Notes: generated from the letters alone by a model not told the origin. Positions 45,203-53,516 are shown, counted from the first letter of the stretch. The stretch: DNA of 64,000 nt from CAZENU01 sp965222125 (GCA_965222125.1 CBDCTC010000005.1:124001-188000), one strand, 5' to 3'. Translations and numbers: made by a program.

Positions 45203-46674
45203 GTCCGAGAAACACGGTTGGCGAGTGTTTGGGGGTATGATGGGTCCAGTCCAGTAGCGGGGAGTCGTTGATGAGCAAAACCTACCTTCCCTACGAACCC
45301 GACCAGCAGTTGCTGTTGCCAGCGGCGTTGCAGGAGTGGCTGCCTGACGACCATCTGGCCTACTTCATATCCGACGTGGTGGACCAGTTGGACATGTCGG
45401 AGGTCACCGCTCGCTACGAGCGGGAACGGCGAGGCGGACCGCCGTATCATCCACGGATGATGGTCAAGGTGTTGCTCTACGGTTACTGCGTGGGGGTGTC
45501 GTCCTCACGCCGCATCGCCCAGCGTCTCCACGAGGACATCCCCTTCAGGGTGTTGGCGGCGAACAACACACCGGACTTCCGGACCATCTCCGACTTTCGC
45601 AAGGATAATGTGGATGCGCTGTCGGGCCTGTTCGTACAGGTACTGGCGTTGTGCCAGCAGGCGGGGCTGGTGAAGCTGGGGCACGTGGCGCTGGACGGCA
45701 CGAAGGTCAAGGCCAACGCATCGAAGCATAAGGCGATGAGTTACCAACGGATGAAGGAGAAGGCAGCGCAGTTGTCGGCGGAGGTAGCGGAGTTGTTGCG
45801 ACAGGCCCAGGCAGCGGATGATGAGGAAGACCGGCGGTACGGCAAAGACAAGCGTGGAGATGAGTTGCCGCAGGAGTTGGCCTTCCGAGAGGGTAGGTTG
45901 GAGAAGATACGGGAAGCCATGGCGGCGCTGGAAGCCGAGGCGCAGGCGGCTGGCGAACGGGCCGAGGCCGAAGGTGGTAAGCACCCGGGGGTGCCCGACG
46001 ACAAGGCCCAGCGTAACTTCACCGATGCCGAGTCGCGCATCATCCCCGCACCTGGAGGAAAGGACTTCCTGCAAGCGTACAACTGTCAGGCGGTGGTGGA
46101 CAGCGCTCACCAGGTGATCGTGGCGGCGCGGGCCACCAACCAGACTTCGGATAAGCAACAGGCTGCGGTGATGATGGAGGAGACCATCGACAACGTCGGT
46201 GCAGTCCCCAGGGAAGTATCCGCCGATGCTGGCTATTACTCGGCAAAGGCAGTCGAGGAGCTCTATGCTCTGGGCGTGGACCCGTTCGTCGCGCCGGAGC
46301 AGACCCGCCACGGCCGGGTTGTGCCACCCGCGCCCCGAGGTCGCATACCCAGCCATCTGTCTCCCAAGGACCGGATGCGACGGAAGTTACAGACCAAGCG
46401 GGGTCGGCAGCGCTACGCTTTGCGGATGCAAACTGTGGAGCCGGTATTCGGCCAGATCAAGCAGGGCCGGGGATTCCGGCAGTTCCTGCTGCGGGGACTG
46501 GAGAAGGTGAACGGCGAATGGTCGCTGATCTGCACCGGCCACAACCTGCTCAAACTGTTCCGCTTTGGGGTCAATCTGCACAGGAAAGCACGGGTCGATG
46601 GGCCAGCCCAACGCATCAGGACCGAATTACGAGTGGTCCGAGATCATAGAAGGCTCGATCTGCCGAGGTAGTGA
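45203..46674 (+). mobile_element. IS1182-family insertion sequence
   Basis: Encodes a full-length transposase. The left end lies near CTGTCCGAGAAACACGG at 45201-45217. A matching inverted right end was not recognised, so the right boundary is approximate. Confidence 0.75.
45271..46671 (+). CDS. IS1182-family transposase
   Basis: This 466-residue DDE transposase begins MSKTYLPYEPDQQLLLPAAL. It has the DUF772 N-terminal domain (LDMSEVTARYERERRGGPPY, YHPRMMVKVLLYGY) and then the catalytic region: VALDGTKVKANASKHK (first Asp), VSADAGYYS (second Asp) and EPVFGQIKQGRGFRQF (Glu). It is intact and of normal length. The ATG at 45271 is chosen; a TTG sits directly before it. Confidence 0.92.
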   Translation: MSKTYLPYEPDQQLLLPAALQEWLPDDHLAYFISDVVDQLDMSEVTARYERERRGGPPYHPRMMVKVLLYGYCVGVSSSRRIAQRLHEDIPFRVLAANNTPDFRTISDFRKDNVDALSGLFVQVLALCQQAGLVKLGHVALDGTKVKANASKHKAMSYQRMKEKAAQLSAEVAELLRQAQAADDEEDRRYGKDKRGDELPQELAFREGRLEKIREAMAALEAEAQAAGERAEAEGGKHPGVPDDKAQRNFTDAESRIIPAPGGKDFLQAYNCQAVVDSAHQVIVAARATNQTSDKQQAAVMMEETIDNVGAVPREVSADAGYYSAKAVEELYALGVDPFVAPEQTRHGRVVPPAPRGRIPSHLSPKDRMRRKLQTKRGRQRYALRMQTVEPVFGQIKQGRGFRQFLLRGLEKVNGEWSLICTGHNLLKLFRFGVNLHRKARVDGPAQRIRTELRVVRDHRRLDLPR

Positions 46675-47155
46675 GCACGGCGCTATTCGCAAAGCTATCT
46701 GGCGGCCGGCCGGGGCAACGGCACAATTAGTTGTCGCGATCCATTGTCGCTGACCCGCAAGCACCGTTAGATAATCCTCGGACGGGCTGCTAGGGCGTCT
46801 AGCAACTGTTGGTCGGAGATGGCCATGTTAGGGTTCTCATTAAACGCTGCGCTATATTCGCGGATGGCTCGATATGCAATTGTCCAACTATCCATTGTCG
46901 TCTGGAAAAGCGTCGTAAGTAATGCCTTGCAAGCCATTGTGTTCGAGCCGATTCTGTGGTGGGGGTGAACGGGTTTCTGGTCAGATCGGCTGCGACCGCC
47001 GAACGGAAGGGTTGTAACGCGCCTGGGTACGGCCATAAGGAAAGGAAGTGGGAACACCAAACTCCTTATTCTGTAATTGACTCGGAAGTGCCTAGGGACG
47101 TATCCTTGAACAGTGTCCAAGACCATTGGGGTACAGTTTCGAGGAGGCTGTAAGA
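46675..47155. other. region between IS1182 and the restriction operon
   Basis: About 480 bases, visibly more AT-rich than the surroundings. Apart from a 56-codon minus-strand frame I see no gene. The hsd operon promoter should lie near its right end; TTGAAC at about 47106 has no good -10 partner. Confidence 0.5.
46767..46937 (-). CDS. small ORF, unknown
   Basis: A 56-residue frame (MACKALLTTLFQTTMDSWTI...) with natural-looking amino-acid composition but no ribosome-binding site. It may be the end of a gene cut by the IS1182 insertion. No function recognised. Confidence 0.25.
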   Translation of the reverse strand: MACKALLTTLFQTTMDSWTIAYRAIREYSAAFNENPNMAISDQQLLDALAARPRII

Positions 47156-47401
47156 ATGACTTCAACCAAACGCCTGCTGCCGACCGGGGAATGCTGGTGC
47201 GGTTGCGGCGCGGAGACGGCGATTGGCTCGTTCTTCCTGCCCGGCCACGATAAGGCCGCCGAGTCGGCGGTGATCTCGGTAGAGTACGGCGGCGTTCCCA
47301 AGTTCCTGGTGCAGCACGGCTACGGCCCGGAGGGCAAGAACCCACGACGTGAGGTGAGCAGGTGGCGCGCCGAGGGTAAACGCAGGAGCGCAGCCAGATG
47401 A
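47156..47401 (+). CDS. small Cys-rich protein coupled to hsdM
   Basis: The 81-residue protein begins MTSTKRLLPTGECWCGCGAE, with a CxCxC cluster and a later FLPGHDKAA, suggesting metal binding. The ATG at 47156 has GAGGAGG upstream. Its stop overlaps the hsdM start (ATGA), so it is the first gene of the restriction operon. Function unknown; by position it may regulate or accompany the methyltransferase. Confidence 0.65.
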   Translation: MTSTKRLLPTGECWCGCGAETAIGSFFLPGHDKAAESAVISVEYGGVPKFLVQHGYGPEGKNPRREVSRWRAEGKRRSAAR

Positions 47402-49014
47402 CGACGGCACGACGGAGACAGAGAAGCGCCGGCGCGGGGACCGAATCAAGCGGCGACGGCCGCGTTACGGACTTTCGGTCTGAGCTGTGGCGCATGGCCG
47501 ACACGCTTCGGGGCAGCATGGACGCCGCCGAGTACAAGCACGTCGTCCTGGGCCTCATCTTCCTCAAGTACATCTCCGACGCCTTCGAGGAGGCCCACGC
47601 CAAACTGGAAACCGAGCTGGATGCCGGAGCGGACCCCGAGGACCCCGACGAGTACCGTGCCCAGAGCATCTTCTGGGTACCGCCCGAGGCCCGCTGGCCC
47701 AATCTGCAATCCCAGGCGCGCCAGCCCGCAATAGGGCGCGCTGTGGACGATGCCATGACCGCCATCGAGCGGGACAACCCGGCCCTCAGGGACGTGCTGC
47801 CCAAGGACTACGCCAGGCCCGCCCTGGACAAGACCCGGTTGGGGCAGGTGGTCGATCTGGTGAGCAACATCAAGGTCGGCGGAGCAGAAGCCCGCGCAAC
47901 CGACGTGCTGGGCAGCGTCTATGAGTACTTCCTGGAGCAGTTCGGCCTGGCCGAGGGACGCAAGGGCGGCGAGTTCTACACTCCCCGCTCGGTCGTGCGC
48001 TTGCTGGTGGAGATGCTGGAGCCGTACCAGGGCCGGGTGTACGACCCTTGCTGCGGATCCTCCGGCATGTTCGTCCAGTCGGTGGAGTTCATCAGCGCCC
48101 ACGCCAGCGGCAACGGGAACGGGGGCCGGGCCAGAGGGGACATCTCCATCTACGGCCAGGAGTCCAACTACACCACCTGGCGCATGGCGAGGATGAACCT
48201 AGCGATCCGAGGCATCGAAGGCCGGATCGAGCACGGCGACAGCTTCCACAACGACCGCCATCCCGACCTTCGGGCCGACTACATCCTCGCCAATCCGCCC
48301 TTCAACGTCTCCGACTGGGGCGGCGAACGCCTGCGCGACGATAGGCGGTGGGAGTACGGAGTTCCGCCGGTGGGCAACGCCAACTTCGCCTGGGTGCAGC
48401 ATTTCCTGTATCACTTGGCCCCTAGTAGAGGCATCGCCGGATTCGTCCTGGCCAATGGCTCGATGTCCTCGAACCAGTCGGGCGAAGGGGAGATACGCAA
48501 GAACATCATCGAGGCCGGGTTGGTGGACTGCATCGTCGCGCTGCCGGGCCAGCTGTTCCGCTCCACCCAGATACCGGCCTGTCTGTGGTTCCTGCGGCGG
48601 GGCCGCAGCGCTGGCGGCGAGGCCAAGCCGGGCGAGACGCTGTTCATCGACGCCCGCAAGCTGGGGCACATGATCGACCGTACCCGCCGTGACCTGTCGG
48701 GAGATGACATCAGGCGCGTGGCCGATATCTACCACGACTGGCGCGGCACGCGGGATGCTGGATACGCCGACATGCCCGGCTTCTGCAAGAGCGCGACGCT
48801 GGATGAGATGCGCAGGCACGGCCACGTCCTCACGCCCGGCCGCTACGTGGGCGCGGCGCCCCAGGAGGACGACGGCGAGCCCTTCGGCGAGAAGATGACT
48901 CGACTCTCCGCTCAATGGAGAGAGCAGCAGACCGAGGCACAGCGCTTGGACGCAGCAATCGAGGCGAACCTGACGCGGCTGGGGTTTGGGGCGAAGCCGG
49001 AGGACACACGATGA
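47398..49014 (+). CDS. hsdM: type I restriction-modification methyltransferase subunit
   Basis: This 538-residue N6-adenine methyltransferase has the HsdM N-terminal domain (YKHVVLGLIFLKYISDAFEE). The SAM site is GGEFYTPRSVVRLLVEML...YDPCCGSSGMF, and the catalytic motif IV is ILANPPFNVSDWG near residue 300. It modifies host DNA together with HsdS. It ends with AAIEANLTRLGFG, a tail that is found again in a scar at 49661-49739. The stop overlaps the mntA start. Confidence 0.95.
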   Translation: MTTARRRQRSAGAGTESSGDGRVTDFRSELWRMADTLRGSMDAAEYKHVVLGLIFLKYISDAFEEAHAKLETELDAGADPEDPDEYRAQSIFWVPPEARWPNLQSQARQPAIGRAVDDAMTAIERDNPALRDVLPKDYARPALDKTRLGQVVDLVSNIKVGGAEARATDVLGSVYEYFLEQFGLAEGRKGGEFYTPRSVVRLLVEMLEPYQGRVYDPCCGSSGMFVQSVEFISAHASGNGNGGRARGDISIYGQESNYTTWRMARMNLAIRGIEGRIEHGDSFHNDRHPDLRADYILANPPFNVSDWGGERLRDDRRWEYGVPPVGNANFAWVQHFLYHLAPSRGIAGFVLANGSMSSNQSGEGEIRKNIIEAGLVDCIVALPGQLFRSTQIPACLWFLRRGRSAGGEAKPGETLFIDARKLGHMIDRTRRDLSGDDIRRVADIYHDWRGTRDAGYADMPGFCKSATLDEMRRHGHVLTPGRYVGAAPQEDDGEPFGEKMTRLSAQWREQQTEAQRLDAAIEANLTRLGFGAKPEDTR

Positions 49015-49319
49015 TTCCGGTTATACAGGAGCAGGCGGATGAGCTGAGGCGTCTGTGCGTCCGTTACGACGTCCAGCGGCTTGACCTGTTTGGATCAGCA
49101 TCAACCGGCAGGCACGATCCGGACGAGAGCGACCTGGACTTTCTGGTGGAGTTTCAGGAGTCGCCTGCCGTAGGCTATGCGAATGCCTATTTCGGCCTGC
49201 TGAAGTCCTTGGAGCGGCTCTTTGAGCGGCCTGTGGACTTGGTGGTGGAATCGGCCATCAAGAACCCGTATTTCCGGGAATCGGTTGAGAAAACCAGGAC
49301 TCCCGTCTATGAGGCTTGA
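49011..49319 (+). CDS. mntA: MNT-family nucleotidyltransferase antitoxin
   Basis: This 102-residue minimal nucleotidyltransferase has G28-S29 and the D41-x-D43 metal pair in RLDLFGSASTGRHDPDESDL. Partners of HepT in this family neutralise the toxin by AMPylating a Tyr near its RNase motif. The ATG overlaps the hsdM stop by four bases. The hepT start lies inside its 3' end, giving tight coupling. It is embedded between hsdM and the remains of an hsdM tail. Confidence 0.88.
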   Translation: MIPVIQEQADELRRLCVRYDVQRLDLFGSASTGRHDPDESDLDFLVEFQESPAVGYANAYFGLLKSLERLFERPVDLVVESAIKNPYFRESVEKTRTPVYEA

Positions 49320-49653
49320 GGCTCGGAAGTACCTGTACGATATACAGCACGCCATCGGACTAATTCAGGAGTTTACCGATGGCACGACCTTTGCCGACTA
49401 CCAGTCCAACACCATGATGCGCGCCGCGATTGAACGGGAGTTTGAAATCATCGGCGAAGCCATGACACAACTAGCAAAACTTGACTCGGCCCTCGCCTCC
49501 CGTATTAGCGAATATGAGCGGATTATTGCTTTTCGAAACGTCCTGATTCACGGCTATGCTGATGTGGACGACAATACTGTGTGGGATGTCGTAGAGAGCA
49601 ATCTGCCGACCTTGGCCCGCGAGGTTGAGGCGCTCCTTGTGGAAGAAGAATGA
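49309..49653 (+). CDS. hepT: HEPN-domain RNase toxin
   Basis: This 114-residue helical protein has the HEPN catalytic signature Rx4HxY as RNVLIHGY (R76, H81, Y83), preceded by FEIIGEAM. HepT toxins are RNases or tRNA-directed nucleases controlled by MntA. The ATG at 49309 overlaps mntA by 11 nt. Together they form the first toxin-antitoxin unit inside the restriction operon. Confidence 0.88.
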   Translation: MRLEARKYLYDIQHAIGLIQEFTDGTTFADYQSNTMMRAAIEREFEIIGEAMTQLAKLDSALASRISEYERIIAFRNVLIHGYADVDDNTVWDVVESNLPTLAREVEALLVEEE

Positions 49654-49660
49654 CTTGCAG

Positions 49661-49739
49661 GGCAGCAGGCCGAGGGAGCCGACTGGGGGCAGCCATCAAG
49701 GAGAACCTGGGGCGGCTGGGGTTTGGGCCAGGAGAATAG
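49661..49739 (+). pseudogene. hsdM 3'-end remnant
   Basis: The frame ending at TAG 49739 reads RLGAAIKENLGRLGFGPGE, matching the true hsdM end (RLDAAIEANLTRLGFGAKPE). DNA similarity extends leftwards to about 49661 with a small frame break. It is diverged from the functional tail, so it derives from another hsdM allele. It marks the point where cargo was added between hsdM and hsdS. Confidence 0.8.
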
Positions 49740-49747
49740 CCCATGTC

Positions 49748-49794
49748 TTGTCGGCTGGTGAACAGGGCTCGTATAATCTAGATAGTCTATCTAG
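49748..49794 (+). promoter_or_regulatory. promoter with palindromic operator for phd-vapC
   Basis: TTGTCG (49748-49753), 18-bp spacer, TATAAT (49772-49777), then a perfect palindrome CTAGATAG-T-CTATCTAG (49778-49794) covering the expected start site, 15 nt before the phd ATG. Binding of Phd dimers there would autoregulate the pair. Confidence 0.7.
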
Positions 49795-49808
49795 CTAGGA
49801 GGTGGACC

Positions 49809-50069
49809 ATGGCACAGTGGGCTCTCCAGGACGCCAAGAATCGGTTCAGCGCGGTGGTCGACGCCGCCCTTGCCGGGGAACCCCAGCAGGTGACCCGGCG
49901 CGGCAAGCCCGCCGTGGTGGTGTTATCGGCGAAAGAGTACGAGCAGTTGCGCAAACACCCGCCGGAGAACGCCATGTCCTTTGTCGAACACCTGCTGGCC
50001 ATCCCAAACGGCGGCGGCGAATTCGAGTTTGAACGAATTGCGCTGGCTCACCGTTCGCTGGAGCTCTGA
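49809..50069 (+). CDS. Phd/YefM-family antitoxin
   Basis: The 86-residue protein begins MAQWALQDAKNRFSAVVDAA and continues GEPQQVTRRGKPAVVVLSAKEYEQL, the classical Phd/YefM dimerisation and DNA-binding fold. The C-terminal part (FVEHLLAIP...) should bind the toxin. GGAGGTGG precedes the ATG. The stop overlaps the vapC start (TGATG). A promoter with its own palindrome lies directly upstream, so this module can be transcribed independently of hsdM. Confidence 0.92.
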   Translation: MAQWALQDAKNRFSAVVDAALAGEPQQVTRRGKPAVVVLSAKEYEQLRKHPPENAMSFVEHLLAIPNGGGEFEFERIALAHRSLEL

Positions 50070-50509
50070 TGTTCCTTCTGGATACCGATGTGGTGTCGCT
50101 GCTGCGCAGACCCGACCGCCACCCGGCTCCTGCGCTGTGGCTACAGGCCCAGCGGCCGACCGATGTGTTCATCAGCGTCGTGACCCTGGCCGAGATGGAG
50201 CGCGGCTTGGCACAGCAGAGACACCGAGACCCGGCTTTTGCTCGTGACCTCGCCGCTTGGATGGACCAAACAACGGTCTCCTTTACAGACCGGATCATTG
50301 AGGTGGACTCAGCTGCTGCCAGGCTTCGGGGGCGAATGTCCGGGGACATCGGTCACTTCAATGTTGACCTGCTGATCGCAGCCACGGGTCTTGTCAATGG
50401 CCTCACGGTGGTCACCCGCAACGTGCGCCATTTCGAGCCGACGGGCGTCCGCGTGATCAATCCCTTTTCGGATGATGAGGGCTGGGGGGAATCCGCCGAG
50501 GATGCGTAG
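50069..50509 (+). CDS. vapC: PIN-domain toxin (VapC/FitB-like)
   Basis: This 146-residue PIN domain has FLLDTDVVSLLRRP (first Asp), VTLAEMERGLAQQ (Glu), NVDLLIAATGLVNGL (Asp) and LTVVTRNVRHF (terminal acidic/basic motif). The pairing with a Phd-type antitoxin resembles FitAB-like modules. It is expected to be an Mg-dependent RNase. Its end overlaps the start of the HEPN gene by 8 nt. Confidence 0.92.
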   Translation: MFLLDTDVVSLLRRPDRHPAPALWLQAQRPTDVFISVVTLAEMERGLAQQRHRDPAFARDLAAWMDQTTVSFTDRIIEVDSAAARLRGRMSGDIGHFNVDLLIAATGLVNGLTVVTRNVRHFEPTGVRVINPFSDDEGWGESAEDA

Positions 50510-50936
50510 CCCTGTGGGCATCAATACGGACTTCCTCACCCGCTGCATCAACACCCTGGAGTCGGCCTCCGAGGAGTTGCAACGACGCGGGCCGGGCGAC
50601 GCCTTCTATGACATTTTTCGAGCGGCTGCCGTGAAGGAGTTCGAGATCATACTTGAGCAGTGCGGAAGCTTGCTGAGGAAGCGGCTCCGTCCCTACTTCG
50701 CCAGCAACAGGCAGGCGGACCGGCTGACTTTCAAGGACGCCTTCCGGCACGCCGCCAAGTATGGCCTCATCACCGTGGATGCCAGCGAGCGATGGTTCGC
50801 CTATCGGGACAACCGGAACGACACGGCGCACAACTACGGCGAGGGGTTCGCGGAGACCACGTTGAGGCTGTTGCCGGAGTTCATCGGCGATGCAAAGGAG
50901 TTGGCCCGGGTGATAGCGGAGGACTCAGATGACTGA
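50502..50936 (+). CDS. HEPN-type nucleotidyltransferase-substrate-binding protein (HI0074-like)
   Basis: This 144-residue helical protein of the HI0074 family has the HEPN motif NRNDTAHNY (R105, H110, Y112) and a conserved AVKEFEIILEQCG and TFKDAFRHAAKYGLI. Such proteins pair with a small nucleotidyltransferase encoded just downstream; here that domain is fused to HsdS (next gene, 8-nt overlap). The start at 50502 is chosen over 50472 by family length. It is a probable RNase toxin held in check by its partner. Confidence 0.85.
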   Translation: MRSPVGINTDFLTRCINTLESASEELQRRGPGDAFYDIFRAAAVKEFEIILEQCGSLLRKRLRPYFASNRQADRLTFKDAFRHAAKYGLITVDASERWFAYRDNRNDTAHNYGEGFAETTLRLLPEFIGDAKELARVIAEDSDD

Positions 50937-52542
50937 CCGGCTGTCGCTCCCGCCCCGCCACCGCCGCATGGTCGAGGCGCTGCTGCGCGAGCACGTGCCC
51001 GAGGCCGAGGTCTGGGCGTACGGCAGCCGCGTCAACGGCGAGAGCCACGACGGGAGCGACCTGGACCTGGTGGTGCGCAGCCCGTCGCTGGAGCCCATGG
51101 GAGCCGAGTTCCTCGACCTCGTCGGAGCGTTCCAGGAATCCAACATCCCCATCCTGGTCCAGGCCCACGACTGGGCGGGATTGCCCAAGAGTTTTCATCA
51201 AGAGATAGAGCGGGACTACGTGGTGGTGCAGGAGGGAGTAGCATCATCGAGGGCGGACCGATGGCGTCAAGTGACGCTCGACGATGTATGTATCAAGATT
51301 GGCAGCGGTGCAACGCCTCGTGGAGGTAGGGATGTCTACCTTCCAGACGGTCTCTACACCTTGATCCGCAGCCAGAATATATACAACGACGGATTTCACC
51401 GAGATGGCTTGGCGTTTATCGGCGAACACCACGCCGATGAATTGGAAAATGTAGAGGTGTTTGAAAGAGACGTGCTGCTCAACATCACGGGAGACTCAGT
51501 CGCCAGGGTATGTCAGGTTGCGCCCGATGTACTGCCTGCACGGGTCAATCAGCACGTAGCAATCATCCGACCGGACTCAATTAATCTGGATGCAGACTAT
51601 CTACGCTATTATCTCGTGTCCCCAGAAATGCAGACCATGCTCCTGTCGTGGGCAGGGTCAGGCGGTACTCGAAATGCCCTCACAAAGGGAATGATTGAGT
51701 CGCTCGAGGTTCTCCTCCCGCCCCTCCCCGAGCAGCGGGCCATCGCCCACGTGCTCGGCACGCTGGACGACAAGATCGAGCTGAACCGCCGCATGAACGA
51801 GACGCTGGAGTCGATGGCGCGCGCCATCTTCCAGGACTGGTTCGTCGACTTCGGCCCGACGCGCGCCAAGATGGAGGGCCGAGAGCCCTACCTGCCGCCG
51901 GACGTGTGGTCGCTGTTCCCGGACCGGCTGGTGGACTCGGAGCTTGGGGCGATCCCGGAGGGGTGGGGAGTGCGGGCGTTGGGGGAGGTGGTGGAGTTGC
52001 TTCGCGACCAAGAGAATCCGTTATCATCGCCTGAAACAGTGTTCAGTCATTTCAGTATCCCCGCCTTCGATGATGGGCGAATGCCGAAGCAGGAGCAGGG
52101 AGAAAGCATCAAGAGTGCTAAGTCACGTGTGCCGCCAGGTGTTATCCTTCTATCCAAACTGAACCCGGACATTGAGCGTGTTTGGCTGACAGACGTAGAA
52201 TCTGGCGAGCGGGCCGTCTGTTCGACCGAGTTTCTGGTTCTCCGACCTCGACAGCCATTTGGCACATGTTTTGTCTATTGTCTGGGACGTTCTCCTGCGT
52301 TCCGGCAACAATTAGGCTCGCTGGTAACGGGAACATCTAAGAGTCACCAACGTGCACCGGCGGAGGCAGTGTTGGCACTTCCCACCATATTGCCGTCGAA
52401 ACCGGTGACTGACAAATTCGAGCGATTCACTCAGGCCATCTTGGGGAAGACACAGATGAATCAACGCGAATCACACACCCTAGTCGCCCAGAGAGATGCG
52501 CTGCTGCCGAGGCTGGTGTCGGGGGAGGTGGGGGTAATATGA
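50929..52542 (+). CDS. hsdS: nucleotidyltransferase-HsdS fusion (type I specificity subunit)
   Basis: Residues 1-105 form an MNT nucleotidyltransferase of the HI0073 type: AEVWAYGSRVNGESHDGSDL, with G32-S33 and D44-x-D46. Without a stop it runs into HsdS: TRD1 from about residue 112 (WRQVTLDDVCIKIGSGATP), a central conserved helix region (LPPLPEQRAIAHVLGTLDDK), TRD2 (GWGVRALGEVVELL) and a C-terminal helix (LLPRLVSGEV). HsdS chooses the DNA target; the N-terminal domain is the natural partner of the preceding HEPN protein. There is no internal start with a ribosome site at the junction, so the fusion seems real. Confidence 0.9.
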   Translation: MTDRLSLPPRHRRMVEALLREHVPEAEVWAYGSRVNGESHDGSDLDLVVRSPSLEPMGAEFLDLVGAFQESNIPILVQAHDWAGLPKSFHQEIERDYVVVQEGVASSRADRWRQVTLDDVCIKIGSGATPRGGRDVYLPDGLYTLIRSQNIYNDGFHRDGLAFIGEHHADELENVEVFERDVLLNITGDSVARVCQVAPDVLPARVNQHVAIIRPDSINLDADYLRYYLVSPEMQTMLLSWAGSGGTRNALTKGMIESLEVLLPPLPEQRAIAHVLGTLDDKIELNRRMNETLESMARAIFQDWFVDFGPTRAKMEGREPYLPPDVWSLFPDRLVDSELGAIPEGWGVRALGEVVELLRDQENPLSSPETVFSHFSIPAFDDGRMPKQEQGESIKSAKSRVPPGVILLSKLNPDIERVWLTDVESGERAVCSTEFLVLRPRQPFGTCFVYCLGRSPAFRQQLGSLVTGTSKSHQRAPAEAVLALPTILPSKPVTDKFERFTQAILGKTQMNQRESHTLVAQRDALLPRLVSGEVGVI

Positions 52543-53363
52543 TGCCAGATGAAACAAGTTCTGAAATAACCATCTATAAGCTTTTTCTCTGTCAAGAAGT
52601 ATGCGTGGGAGAAAACGTCGCGAGGTTTAGGAAAGAATTTGATTGGTGTGGTCGTGCTCTTGAATCGATACAAGAAGTTCAGATTGTCTTATCGGAAGGC
52701 GAGGTTATCGCATGGGGAGGAAAGCAGCAACAGACTGACAGGCTAGCCTTTGACGCTATGTGCACGACTCTCAATCTGCTGAACAGTGCGTTAGGCAGCT
52801 TGGTTAATGCACTGAGGTTGGCTAGATATAGCGCAATTGCAGATTCGGGCACACTCATCAGGGTAGCTTTTGAGTCTACTTGTTATGCGGATTTCTTTGC
52901 TCGAAAGCCTGAAAGGGTACCTGCTTATCTCAATCTTCTGAAGAAACTGAAGAGCGACCCGACTATTCGGGTTGATAATGAGATGAGGAACGCGGGTATC
53001 AGTTTCGGAACAGTCAGAAGAACCCTCGATACATGTGACCCGCAAGGCAGAAAGGAATTCTATTCGCTGCTTTCCACTTGGCTAGGACATCCTTCCCCTA
53101 TACGAGTAGAAGCCAGTTTGACCGCGTTCAGAACCGCGAGTGGTAAACCTGACCTTGATAGAGAACGGGTTACAAGCTTTTATTCTGAAAAGCACAGACT
53201 TCTTGAGGGTCTGGTGAGCTGTCTCATACAGACAACCAAGTATGCACTGGATATTCAATTGCGCACTTGGCCGGATCACATTGACCGGAGGCTAAATGAA
53301 CGCTATCGGAGCTTGGAGCAGGAATTTGCTCAACTGGCTGAGCCAGACAACGATGCCGCATGA
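52539..53363 (+). CDS. unknown operon cargo protein, 274 aa
   Basis: The protein is largely helical (LNLLNSALGSLVNALRLARY..., then FESTCYADFFARKPERVPAY) with no motif I recognise. It loosely resembles DUF5677-type proteins. Its DNA is visibly more AT-rich than the hsd genes, suggesting a different source. It is translationally coupled to hsdS (ATGA) and its stop overlaps the first truncated hsdR start (ATGA). By position it may be an accessory defence gene. Confidence 0.7.
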   Translation: MMPDETSSEITIYKLFLCQEVCVGENVARFRKEFDWCGRALESIQEVQIVLSEGEVIAWGGKQQQTDRLAFDAMCTTLNLLNSALGSLVNALRLARYSAIADSGTLIRVAFESTCYADFFARKPERVPAYLNLLKKLKSDPTIRVDNEMRNAGISFGTVRRTLDTCDPQGRKEFYSLLSTWLGHPSPIRVEASLTAFRTASGKPDLDRERVTSFYSEKHRLLEGLVSCLIQTTKYALDIQLRTWPDHIDRRLNERYRSLEQEFAQLAEPDNDAA

Positions 53364-53491
53364 CCACTCTCACCGAAGCCGACGTTGAGAAGGCCGCGCT
53401 GGCCTGGCTGGAGGGACTCGGCTGGCGGGTGGCGCACGGGCCGGGCATCGCGCCCGGCGCGCCGGAAGCCGAGCGCGCCGGCTTTGGGTAG
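53360..53491 (+). pseudogene. hsdR 5' fragment, copy 1
   Basis: Forty-three codons beginning MTTLTEADVEKAALAWLEGL match the start of the intact hsdR (55019) and stop at a TAG where a hicA-type module begins. The ATG overlaps the preceding stop, as an intact hsdR would. Similarity to hsdR is high but clearly diverged. Confidence 0.88.
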
Positions 53492-53516
53492 GCCCGAACC
53501 CCAGGAAACATTGATA

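Noticed and set aside
45268..45270. TTG start for the IS1182 transposase
   Set aside because: An ATG follows directly and fits the family N-terminus.
47100..47155. Sigma70 promoter upstream of the hsd operon
   Set aside because: TTGAAC near 47106 has only a weak -10 candidate at a 20-bp spacing.
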